Shown here one piece after another: positions 1 through 5,634 of a DNA stretch of 5,867 bases. The notes under the pieces are model-generated. The model ran no database searches and had not been told where the DNA came from. It saw only the letters and a list, made by a program, of their open reading frames with translations. The stretch covers positions 370 to 6,236 of the forward strand of contig DHAH01000013.1 of assembly GCA_002397345.1 (NCBI GenBank). The letters run 5' to 3'. The stretch's first letter is position 1. Each line of letters opens with the position of its first letter. Origin of the DNA: Clostridiales bacterium UBA4959. Lineage in GTDB: Bacteria; Bacillota; Clostridia; Oscillospirales; CAG-272. The translations under genes and the position numbers were made by a program.

Positions 1-343
1 ACACCATGCCGTCGAAGCAATGCGCCATCGCCATCGTTTCGCAGGAATCGGCGATAAGTTCACGGCTCGCCAGCGAATATTTCATGCCTTCGTGCCCCAT
101 CGCGATACCGTCGCATACGCCGATCACGCCAAATTCCACGGGCGTGCCGCCTGCCATATGTATGCCGGCTTTCACCTGCTCAACCAGTCCGCTCAGATGA
201 AAATGACCGGGCACAATCTCGCTCTTGGGATTGGCAATGCCGATAAGCGGGCGGTTCAGCTCTTCATCGGTATAACCCATCGCCTTAAACAGCGAACGGT
301 GGGGCGCCCGCTCGGCGCTTTTGGTAACAGAATCACTTCTCAT
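1..343 (-). CDS. ilvD: Dihydroxy-acid dehydratase, N-terminal part (runs off left edge)
   Basis: This is the first 114 codons of an enzyme usually about 550-570 residues long. IlvD dehydrates 2,3-dihydroxy-isovalerate and 2,3-dihydroxy-3-methylvalerate to the 2-oxo acids that precede valine, leucine and isoleucine; it is cytosolic and carries an Fe-S cluster. The translation opens [20 protein letters not shown] and contains the family blocks [10 protein letters not shown] (41-50), [16 protein letters not shown] (75-90) and SRELIADS (93-100). Asp78 matches the Mg-binding Asp of the E. coli enzyme. Gly46 (VPGH) sits where the oxygen-stable [2Fe-2S] plant and mycobacterial enzymes have a cluster Cys (TPCN), so I infer the oxygen-labile E. 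coli-like type, which would suit an anaerobe. The main cluster cysteines lie outside the window. The ATG at 343 has AAAGGA 11 nt upstream (355-360). The gene follows ilvB after an 82-nt gap that contains a promoter. Identity is secure. Confidence 0.95.
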   Translation of the reverse strand, partial: MRSDSVTKSAERAPHRSLFKAMGYTDEELNRPLIGIANPKSEIVPGHFHLSGLVEQVKAGIHMAGGTPVEFGVIGVCDGIAMGHEGMKYSLASRELIADSCETMAMAHCFDGMV

Positions 344-367
344 TTATTTATTCGTCCTTTTATTTCC

Positions 368-397
368 ATAATAACACACCCGCAGGTCATTCGTCAA
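368..397 (-). promoter_or_regulatory. Sigma-A-like promoter in front of ilvD
   Basis: Read on the minus strand, the gap between ilvB and ilvD holds TTGACG (392-397) and TATTAT (368-373) separated by 18 bp. The predicted transcription start falls about 15 to 20 nt ahead of the ilvD ATG, leaving room for the ribosome binding site. No terminator hairpin follows ilvB, so ilvD may be transcribed both by read-through from the T-box promoter and from this site. The prediction rests on hexamer match and spacing only. Confidence 0.55.
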
Positions 398-425
398 TTA
401 TTTCTTATATAAATTGCTTGCGCAG

Positions 426-2123
426 TCAATCTTTTAAAATAAAATCGGTAATCGGCTTGCCCGGAGCGACCATCGGGGTGACTTTTTCATCGTTCTCTAT
501 GTGGCAGTTAAGCACCGCGGGCTTCCCGGACTCGAGCGCCTCGCGCAGCGCGTTCTCAAGCTCTGCTGTTGTGCAAAGGTCATAACCTTTTATGCCGTAT
601 GCGTCGGCAAGCTTCACGAAATCGGGTCCGCGGTCGAGCGTTGTCTCGGAATATCGCTTGTTATAGAACAGGCTTTGCCATTGGCGCACCATGCCCAGCG
701 TGCCGTTGTTAAAAATTACAGTGATAATGGGCAGATTGTAATGTTCCTCAGTCGCAAGCTCGCCGCAGTTCATGCGGAAGCTGCCGTCGCCCGTCATGTG
801 AATCACGCGCATATCCGGTTTACCCAGTTTCGCGCCTATCGCCGCGCCCGCGCCGTAACCCATTGTGCCGAACCCGCCCGAGGTGATAAGCGTACTCGGC
901 TTATCGTATTTATAATATATCGACGACCACAACTGATGCTGTCCCACATCGGTGACGATTATCGTGTCGCGCGGGCTAAGCTTGTAGACAGTGTCAACAA
1001 TGCCCTTGGGCGTGAGCCTGCGGTCATGCGGCGTACTCTGGCATGAATTTCCGTTGCGCAGCGATGAAATCTTTGTAAGCCACTCGCCGCGTGCGGCTAA
1101 GCCCGATTCGGGCAGGTTTATCATGGGAAGCAGCGTATCGAGCACATCGCCGACATTGCCGTGGATGTGGTGGTGAGCGTGTATATTTTTGTTAATCTCT
1201 GCTTCGTCTATATCGATGTGCACGATCTGCGCGTTTTTACCGAATTTGCTTGCGTCTCCGATCACACGGTCGGAGAATCGGCTGCCGAATGCGATAAACA
1301 GCTCGCATTCCGACACCGCCGTATTCGATGCTTTTGTGCCGTGCATACCGACCAGCCCCGTATAACCGGGGTGTGTGCCGGGAAAGCCTCCGATACCCAT
1401 CAGCGTCGCTCCCACCGGCGCCATCAGCTTTTCAGCCAGCTCGCGCAGCTTATCCGACGCGCCCGAGCGGATCACACCGCCGCCGCACAGAATGAAGATT
1501 TTCTCGGTTTTATTTATCAGCTCCGCAAGCTGTGCGACGCTGTCATTATCCGCCGCAGGGTACGCGCATTCAATCCTCTCGAGCGTATTGCATTCAGCCA
1601 GCGGAGTATATTCCGCCGTCGCCGCAGTGATGTTTTTGGGTATGTCAACCAATACCGGGCCGGGTCGCCCCTGACGCGCGATGCGGAAGGCTTCGCGCAG
1701 CGTGGATGCGAGCTTGTTTACATCCTTGACGAGATAGTTGTTTTTTGTGATCGGCATTGTGATGCCGGTGATGTCGGCTTCTTGAAAGCTGTCGCGCCCT
1801 ATGAGGTCGGTGTTTACGTTGCCGGTGATAAATACGACCGGAACCGAGTCCATGTAGGCGGTCGCAATGCCTGTTACCAGATTCGTCGCGCCCGGACCGG
1901 AGGTCGCGATGCACACGCCCGTTTTGCCCGTCGCACGGGCATACCCGTCGGCGGCGTGAGCGGCGCCCTGCTCGTGCGAGGTTAGGATGTGCCGTATTCT
2001 GTGGCTGTTTTTATATAGTTCGTCGTATATGTTGAGTACCGAGCCGCCCGGATAACCGAAAACGGTATCCACGGCCTGCTCCACCAGACATTCCATTAAA
2101 ATCTGTGCGCCTGTCAGCGTCAT
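426..2123 (-). CDS. ilvB: Acetolactate (acetohydroxyacid) synthase, large catalytic subunit
   Basis: This 565-residue protein has the normal length for the family. It decarboxylates pyruvate on thiamine diphosphate and adds the two-carbon unit to pyruvate (acetolactate, for valine and leucine) or 2-oxobutyrate (acetohydroxybutyrate, for isoleucine). The N-terminal domain (about 1-165) has GYPGG (23-27), the catalytic Glu51 in TSHEQGAAHAADG, SGPGATN (75-81), FQEADI (113-118) and Lys163 in DIPKN. The middle FAD-binding domain has MHG (260-262) and RFSDR (282-286). The C-terminal domain has the thiamine-binding GDGS (446-449) to NN (472-473) signature and the active-site Trp482 in VRQWQ. A RFSDR segment close to the canonical RFDDR suggests the anabolic, FAD-containing enzyme rather than catabolic AlsS. 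The ATG is fixed by AGGAGG at 2130-2135, 6 nt upstream. It lies 91 nt after cimA with no clear promoter, so it is probably co-transcribed from the T-box promoter. No regulatory-subunit gene (ilvN/ilvH) adjoins it. Confidence 0.95.
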   Translation of the reverse strand: MTLTGAQILMECLVEQAVDTVFGYPGGSVLNIYDELYKNSHRIRHILTSHEQGAAHAADGYARATGKTGVCIATSGPGATNLVTGIATAYMDSVPVVFITGNVNTDLIGRDSFQEADITGITMPITKNNYLVKDVNKLASTLREAFRIARQGRPGPVLVDIPKNITAATAEYTPLAECNTLERIECAYPAADNDSVAQLAELINKTEKIFILCGGGVIRSGASDKLRELAEKLMAPVGATLMGIGGFPGTHPGYTGLVGMHGTKASNTAVSECELFIAFGSRFSDRVIGDASKFGKNAQIVHIDIDEAEINKNIHAHHHIHGNVGDVLDTLLPMINLPESGLAARGEWLTKISSLRNGNSCQSTPHDRRLTPKGIVDTVYKLSPRDTIIVTDVGQHQLWSSIYYKYDKPSTLITSGGFGTMGYGAGAAIGAKLGKPDMRVIHMTGDGSFRMNCGELATEEHYNLPIITVIFNNGTLGMVRQWQSLFYNKRYSETTLDRGPDFVKLADAYGIKGYDLCTTAELENALREALESGKPAVLNCHIENDEKVTPMVAPGKPITDFILKD

Positions 2124-2129
2124 GGGTTG

Positions 2130-2135
2130 CCTCCT
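2130..2135 (-). promoter_or_regulatory. Strong ribosome binding site of ilvB
   Basis: The minus strand reads AGGAGG, a full match to the anti-Shine-Dalgarno core, 6 nt before the ilvB ATG. It fixes the start codon and is the best ribosome binding site in the window. cimA has the weaker AAAGAGG (3794-3800, 10 nt spacing). Confidence 0.85.
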
Positions 2136-2176
2136 GCATGTATAATAATTAATTCAAAAGTTTTAATGGGGTTTGG

Positions 2177-2200
2177 GGGAGTTTTTTCAAAAATACTCCC
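2177..2200. repeat. Inverted repeat (hairpin) between cimA and ilvB
   Basis: GGGAGT (2177-2182) pairs with ACTCCC (2195-2200), and TTTTT and AAAAA continue the stem inside with one bulged base. In the minus-strand RNA the hairpin begins about 14 nt after the cimA stop codon. It is followed by a C/A-rich stretch rather than a U run, so it does not look like a normal intrinsic terminator. An RNA-processing or 3'-end-protecting hairpin between operon genes is possible but not shown. Confidence 0.55.
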
Positions 2201-2214
2201 AACGTATCTCCCGT

Positions 2215-3783
2215 TTACCCATGAGTTTTCAATAATTTATATTGGATCGCGTCGGTCAGCGCCTTGCTGCTCGCGGTTATAATATCGGTGTCAACGCCGA
2301 CCGTCGTCCAATAATCGCGCCCGTCGGTTGATTCGATCATGACGCGCGTTGTCGCCGCTGTCGCCGCTTCCGAGTTGATAACACGCACTTTATAGTCATT
2401 AAGCCGCACGCCGCCGATTTCGGGGTAGAATATTTCGAGCGCCTTGCGCAGCGCGGTATCGATGGCGTTGACCGGGCCGTTACCCTCTGCCGCGGTTATT
2501 TCGTGTCTGCCGCCGACCGATATTTTAACCGTTGCGCACGCGGGTTTACACTGCGCGGCGGGGGTTTGCTCGTCGGTTACGCTGAGCATCTCCAGCTCAA
2601 AAAACTTCACTTCTTTGCCGAGGATGCGCCGCACCGCAAGCTCAAACGACGATTCCGCGCCCTCGAACTGGTAGCCCTCACGCTCCATTTCTTTAAGCAT
2701 GTCGACTATCAGCCGGGCTTCTTCAGATTCTTTATTAATATCCGGGCAGATCTGCCGCACTTTCTCGAGTATGGTGCTGCGCCCCGCGACCTCGGAGAGG
2801 AGCAGTCTGCGGCTGTTGCCCACCGAGGAGGGGGACACATGCTCGAAGGTGCGGCTCATTTTCATCACGCCGTCGATGTGCATACCGGCTTTGTGTGTGA
2901 AAGCGCAGCTTCCCACATAGGGCATATTGCTTTGCAAGTGGATGTTCGCGATCTCAGCGACTTCGCGCACCGCCGCGGTAAGTCCCGTCAGTTCGCCCTC
3001 CGGTATGCAGGAATAATTCTTTTTCAGCTGCAGATTTGCCATCACCGTCGAAAGGTTCGCATTGCCGCAGCGTTCACCGAAGCCCGGCAGCGTTCCCTGC
3101 ACGTGTGTCGCGCCCGCTTCCACCGCCATGACGCTGTTCGCCACCGCCATACCGCCGTCGTCATGCGTATGAATGCCCACCTGCACATCGAAACGACTGC
3201 ATACAAGACCGGTTATTTTATATATTTCATCGGGGAACGAGCCGCCGTTGGTATCGCACAGGCAAATACAGTCCGCGCCGCTCTCGCACGCTGTTTTAAG
3301 CGTTTCAAGCGCGTAATCGGGATTTTCACTGTAACCATCAAAGAAATGTTCGGCGTCATAAATTACTTCGCGCCCGTGTGACTTCAAATACGTTATTGTA
3401 TCGCGGATCATGTTAAGATTTTCAACCAGCTCGGTGTTAAGTATCGCTCTGACATGCACATCCCACGACTTGCCGAAGATCGTGACCGCGGGCGTTCCGG
3501 CGGCGAGCAGCGCGCAGAGGTTGGGATCGTCCTCCGGCTTGGTATGCTTGCGGCGCGTACTGCCGAACGCCGTCAGTTTGGCGCTGCGCGGCGGATTCTT
3601 TGCCATCAGCTCAAAAAACTGCAGGTCTTTAGGGTTCGAGCCGGGGTTGCCCGCTTCTATATAACCGACCTCGAGCTTATCGAGTATCGCCGCGATTTTT
3701 AATTTATCCTGTACCGAGAATGAAATGCCCATTGCCTGCGCACCGTCGCGCAGTGTCGAGTCGAGCGTGAATATTTTTTTCAT
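2215..3783 (-). CDS. cimA: (R)-citramalate synthase
   Basis: The 522-residue protein belongs to the 2-isopropylmalate/homocitrate/citramalate synthase family and has the length and motif order of the CimA branch. It condenses pyruvate with acetyl-CoA to (R)-citramalate, which the leuCD and leuB enzymes turn into 2-oxobutyrate, the isoleucine precursor, without threonine. The HMGL-like TIM barrel shows DSTLRDGAQ (8-16; Arg12, metal ligand Asp13), EAGNPGSNPKD (43-53), the metal-binding HTH at 205-207 with DDGG, GFGERCGNANL (234-244, ligand Asn241) and the catalytic His297 in THKAGMHIDGV. The last 110 residues or so form the LeuA-type dimerisation and allosteric domain, which binds isoleucine in related enzymes, so feedback inhibition is expected but not proven. 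The ATG at 3783 has AAAGAGG 10 nt upstream. It is the first gene after a T-box leader and precedes ilvB. A homocitrate or isopropylmalate synthase is less likely given the EAGNPGSNPKD block, which is typical of CimA. Confidence 0.92.
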   Translation of the reverse strand: MKKIFTLDSTLRDGAQAMGISFSVQDKLKIAAILDKLEVGYIEAGNPGSNPKDLQFFELMAKNPPRSAKLTAFGSTRRKHTKPEDDPNLCALLAAGTPAVTIFGKSWDVHVRAILNTELVENLNMIRDTITYLKSHGREVIYDAEHFFDGYSENPDYALETLKTACESGADCICLCDTNGGSFPDEIYKITGLVCSRFDVQVGIHTHDDGGMAVANSVMAVEAGATHVQGTLPGFGERCGNANLSTVMANLQLKKNYSCIPEGELTGLTAAVREVAEIANIHLQSNMPYVGSCAFTHKAGMHIDGVMKMSRTFEHVSPSSVGNSRRLLLSEVAGRSTILEKVRQICPDINKESEEARLIVDMLKEMEREGYQFEGAESSFELAVRRILGKEVKFFELEMLSVTDEQTPAAQCKPACATVKISVGGRHEITAAEGNGPVNAIDTALRKALEIFYPEIGGVRLNDYKVRVINSEAATAATTRVMIESTDGRDYWTTVGVDTDIITASSKALTDAIQYKLLKTHG

Positions 3784-3818
3784 ATGTTATAAACCTCTTT
3801 ATATCGGATTATTACACA

Positions 3819-3830
3819 GGCGGCGCCGCC
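3819..3830. repeat. 12-bp GC palindrome in the cimA leader
   Basis: GGCGGCGCCGCC is a perfect palindrome in an otherwise AT-rich stretch between the T-box terminator and the cimA ribosome binding site. CAGG and CCTG on its two sides can extend an alternative pairing with a CC bulge. It could form a small stable hairpin ending about 19 nt before the ribosome binding site. Whether it matters for translation or RNA stability is unknown. Confidence 0.45.
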
Positions 3831-3864
3831 CCTGCGATATAATACTAAAATTCAATGTAGGGAT

Positions 3865-3923
3865 AAAACAAAAAATCCCCAGTCTCCGGCGTTATATAAA
3901 TAACACCATGAGACGGGGATTTT
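3865..3923 (-). terminator. T-box-controlled intrinsic terminator before cimA
   Basis: In the minus-strand RNA, AAAAUCCCC (3915-3923) pairs with GGGGAUUUU (3872-3880), GUCUC (3910-3914) pairs with GAGAC (3882-3886) across one bulged base, and GGUGUUAU (3900-3907) pairs with AUAACGCC (3888-3895) around a 4-nt loop. UUUUUUGUUUU (3865-3875) follows. The promoter-proximal arm shares the CUCAU and GUCUC bases with the antiterminator, so the two folds exclude each other. When the terminator forms, the whole cimA-ilvB part of the operon should be off. Confidence 0.93.
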
Positions 3924-4180
3924 AAAATCCTCGCGGTACCACTCATTTTGATTTTACGGTCTTTATAAATGTTATTTTGTTAACATTTTATAAAAAGATA
4001 GCAAAATCCTCTCGTCGGGTTCTATCAAACCCCAGGCGCGTAACGGTGCCTGCCGGAATACACTTACTGCACTTCAGTGTCTCTGCTCAAGAGTGATCCG
4101 TTTTCGACGCCGCCTCCGGTTCGCACCAACCACCGGTTCTCTGTACGCGGGAATATCAAAAACAGTTCTCCATCGTCGCA
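3865..4180 (-). ncRNA. T-box riboswitch leader, probably isoleucine-responsive, upstream of cimA
   Basis: This cis-acting RNA binds a specific tRNA and lets transcription continue when that tRNA is uncharged. Features in transcription order: a Stem I candidate helix CGACG (4174-4178) with CGTCG (4105-4109); a distal arm CCGGT/ACCGG (4132-4136 with 4116-4120) enclosing GGTTGGTGCG; a GGAUCA specifier region followed by the typical UCUUGAGC (4085-4092); Stem II ACACT/AGTGT (4076-4080 with 4060-4064); a stem CAGGC/GCCTG with the conserved CCGUUA (4041-4046) in its loop; a long Stem III (3961-3997); then the T-box UGGUACCGCG (3932-3941). The antiterminator pairs AUGAG (3942-3946) with CUCAU (3908-3912) around the T-box bulge. 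By comparison with the glyQS leader (GGC, A, UUCUUGAGC), the specifier here is AUC (4095-4097) followed by A, which means isoleucine. No canonical AGUA loop-E half was found, and the base of Stem I is not settled by hand. Confidence 0.93.
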
Positions 4181-4191
4181 TTTTTTAATTG

Positions 4192-4209
4192 AGTTGAAAA
4201 TATTCAACT
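4192..4209. repeat. 7-bp perfect dyad at the start of the T-box leader
   Basis: AGTTGAA (4192-4198) and TTCAACT (4203-4209) are perfect inverted repeats around AATA. They lie between the predicted transcription start and Stem I, so the RNA could form a small 5' hairpin, or the DNA could be an operator. There is no run of U after it on either strand. Its role is unknown. Confidence 0.45.
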
Positions 4210-4227
4210 GTAAAATTGTATTAAGTG

Positions 4228-4236
4228 ATTATATCA
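4228..4236 (-). promoter_or_regulatory. Extended -10 promoter for the T-box-cimA-ilvB operon
   Basis: On the minus strand the sequence is TGATATAAT: a perfect TATAAT (4228-4233) with the TGn extension. No good -35 hexamer lies 16-18 bp upstream (the best is ATCTGG or similar), which the extended -10 could offset. The start would be near 4221, about 40 nt ahead of Stem I and in the only gene-free stretch large enough for the leader. Confidence 0.6.
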
Positions 4237-4252
4237 GGAGTATATGAACTCC
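4237..4252. repeat. Inverted repeat abutting the T-box promoter
   Basis: GGAGT (4237-4241) and ACTCC (4248-4252) are separated by six bases and sit directly upstream of the extended -10, in the -18 to -35 zone. The transporter gene ends only 26 nt further upstream (4278). The repeat could be an operator for a regulator acting on top of the T-box, or a weak end-of-transcript hairpin for the transporter. It lacks a following U run, so it is a poor intrinsic terminator. Confidence 0.4.
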
Positions 4253-4277
4253 AGATGTATTGTGTGATAATGTTTTG

Positions 4278-5489
4278 TTAACTGTTTGTCTTTTTCGGTA
4301 TCTTTAAAAACATCACAAGCACCAGCGTAATCGCGCAAGTACCGGCGGCGAGTATAAACGAGTATGTATATGATCCCGTTTTGGCGAGTATATTCGATAT
4401 ATTTTGGAATACCAGCGCCGATACGCCGAACGCGATCATTATGCAGCCATAATTCAACCCCATGTGCTTAGTGCCGAACAGGTCGGCGGCTGTTGCCGCG
4501 TATACGCTTGCCGAACCGCCGAAGCTGAACGCAATCAGCGCGATGCAGATTAAAAACAGTATGCCTTCCGCTAATATCATACCCAGCGCGGAAACGAGGG
4601 TGATCACTGTGATGGTTAATATTGCCGCCTTGCGTCCCGCAAAATCGGAAAACCACGATGTAACCAGTCGTCCGACCGCGCTTGCCACGCCCGTGAGCAT
4701 GACGCCGAACATCGCGAGATTCTCGGTGAGCCCGCGCTCGACACCCAGCGAAATAAACATCGGATTGAGAATGAAATAAGCGGGCAGCAGGAAGAACATT
4801 GAGAAAGCAAGCAGATAAAAATTGCCTGTTTTAAGCATTTCGGAGGTTGTATATTGCTTCTGCACGGAGCCTTTTTGCGCCGGGCTGTTCTGTGTGTTTT
4901 TAACCTCGGGGTTGATTAGAAACAGCGAGCAAACAAAGCAGATGACGAAAAACAATATACCATAGAATATAAAAGTGGCCGGTACGCCCCAATCGGTAAG
5001 CAGCATTTTGGTCGGCTTTGTGAACAACACGAGTGAAAATCCGAACGCGCTGACCATCATACCCGTTGCGAAGCCGCGTTTATCGGGGAACCATTTCTGT
5101 ATCACCGAAACCGTTGTGGTATAGACACATCCCACACCGACGCCGCCTATCACGCCGTAAAAGACATAAATCAGCCATGGCGACGATTGGGGAACCAGCG
5201 CGGAGAGCAGCATCCCAAGCCCCAGCAGCACACTGCCCGCCAGCGCAACCGGGCGAGGTGAAAATTTATCCTGGAGCAATCCGCCGACGACGATACCCAG
5301 CACGAACGCCGAAAGCATCACAGACGAGGTCAGCGCCGCCTTCGCGGGATCCCACGAAAGATAAGCCGCGACGGGACCTTTGAACACGCTCCACATGTAA
5401 ATTATACCCGCGCAGAGCTGCATTATCATGCCAATAGCGAGGATAAGATACCTGTTTTTAACATTAATTTGTTTACCGATAGAAAGCAC
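4278..5489 (-). CDS. OFA-family (oxalate/formate antiporter-like) MFS transporter
   Basis: This cytoplasmic-membrane major facilitator transporter has about 403 residues and twelve hydrophobic helices (roughly 13-35, 52-73, 80-100, 104-127, 139-159, 170-192, 222-244, 256-277, 286-308, 309-331, 345-367 and 373-396) with a charged central loop at 193-219. The OFA-like opening AGIIYMWSVFKGP (27-39) and the block QKWFPDKRGFATG (131-143) assign the family. Motif-A-like turns occur at GGLLQDKFSPRP (69-80) and SDFAGRK (281-287). Arg274 in helix 8 matches the substrate-site Arg272 of OxlT, but the OxlT Lys355 position in NYGCIMIAFG appears to be Phe354, so the cargo is probably not oxalate; a monocarboxylate is a guess. 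I chose the GTG start at 5489, which has AAGGAG 9 nt upstream. A longer frame opens at a TTG at 5531, but that lies upstream of the predicted transcription start. It stands alone behind its own promoter. A link to the amino acid operon is not evident. Confidence 0.88.
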   Translation of the reverse strand: MLSIGKQINVKNRYLILAIGMIMQLCAGIIYMWSVFKGPVAAYLSWDPAKAALTSSVMLSAFVLGIVVGGLLQDKFSPRPVALAGSVLLGLGMLLSALVPQSSPWLIYVFYGVIGGVGVGCVYTTTVSVIQKWFPDKRGFATGMMVSAFGFSLVLFTKPTKMLLTDWGVPATFIFYGILFFVICFVCSLFLINPEVKNTQNSPAQKGSVQKQYTTSEMLKTGNFYLLAFSMFFLLPAYFILNPMFISLGVERGLTENLAMFGVMLTGVASAVGRLVTSWFSDFAGRKAAILTITVITLVSALGMILAEGILFLICIALIAFSFGGSASVYAATAADLFGTKHMGLNYGCIMIAFGVSALVFQNISNILAKTGSYTYSFILAAGTCAITLVLVMFLKIPKKTNS

Positions 5490-5498
5490 TTCTGATTT

Positions 5499-5504
5499 CT
5501 CCTT
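5499..5504 (-). promoter_or_regulatory. Ribosome binding site that decides the transporter start
   Basis: The minus strand reads AAGGAG, followed by 9 nt and GTG (5487-5489). No comparable site stands before the alternative TTG at 5531. The same AAGGAG would fall inside the coding sequence if that upstream start were used. It supports a 403-residue rather than a 417-residue protein. Confidence 0.75.
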
Positions 5505-5519
5505 GAATTTATTTAAATA

Positions 5520-5548
5520 ATTATAATACAAACTTCATATTTTTGCAA
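5520..5548 (-). promoter_or_regulatory. Sigma-A promoter of the transporter gene
   Basis: On the minus strand, TTGCAA (5543-5548) and a perfect TATAAT (5520-5525) are exactly 17 bp apart in AT-rich DNA. Transcription should begin near 5513, just ahead of the AAGGAG ribosome binding site. This is the best complete promoter in the window. A loose dyad (ATATTTCA at 5562-5569 with TGAAAAATAT at 5577-5586) lies upstream of the -35 box, but it may just be the AT-rich tail of the terminator. Confidence 0.78.
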
Positions 5549-5577
5549 TAAGGAAATTAAAATATTTCATTTTTTGT

Positions 5578-5622
5578 GAAAAATATAGCAAAACGGAGGC
5601 GCGCTTCGCGTCTCCGTTTTGC
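5578..5622 (-). terminator. Intrinsic terminator after the ACT-like gene
   Basis: GCAAAACGGAG (5588-5598) is perfectly complementary to CTCCGTTTTGC (5612-5622). The stem extends inward by about four more pairs, including one G-U, to a short loop around GCTTC (5603-5607). In minus-strand RNA it begins 12 nt after the stop codon of the right-hand gene and is followed by UAUAUUUUU. It separates that gene from the transporter promoter. Confidence 0.85.
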
Positions 5623-5634
5623 TGACTAATATTT

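Noticed and set aside
1161..1985. A 274-codon open frame on the plus strand
   Set aside because: It lies wholly antisense to ilvB, whose motifs are unambiguous. Its translation is rich in Arg, His and Ala, has no recognisable domain, and no ribosome binding site or promoter precedes it. It is a by-product of the codon use of ilvB.
2177..2200. A possible CodY box in the cimA-ilvB gap (ATTTTTGAAAAA-like)
   Set aside because: Aligned with the CodY consensus AATTTTCWGAAAATT it has at least five mismatches, and the A/T blocks are explained by the hairpin stem.
2124..2214. A promoter directly upstream of ilvB
   Set aside because: TATTATACAT near 2140-2150 resembles a -10 region, but no acceptable -35 box lies 16-18 bp upstream; the best is a weak TTAAAA. 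Read-through from cimA explains expression better.
2503..3381. A 292-codon open frame on the plus strand
   Set aside because: It is antisense to cimA with the same Arg/His-rich composition and no family motif. Its length comes from the GC-rich third positions of cimA.
5529..5531. TTG as the start codon of the transporter
   Set aside because: It overlaps the promoter, lies upstream of the predicted transcription start and has no ribosome binding site, whereas GTG 5489 has AAGGAG at a good distance.
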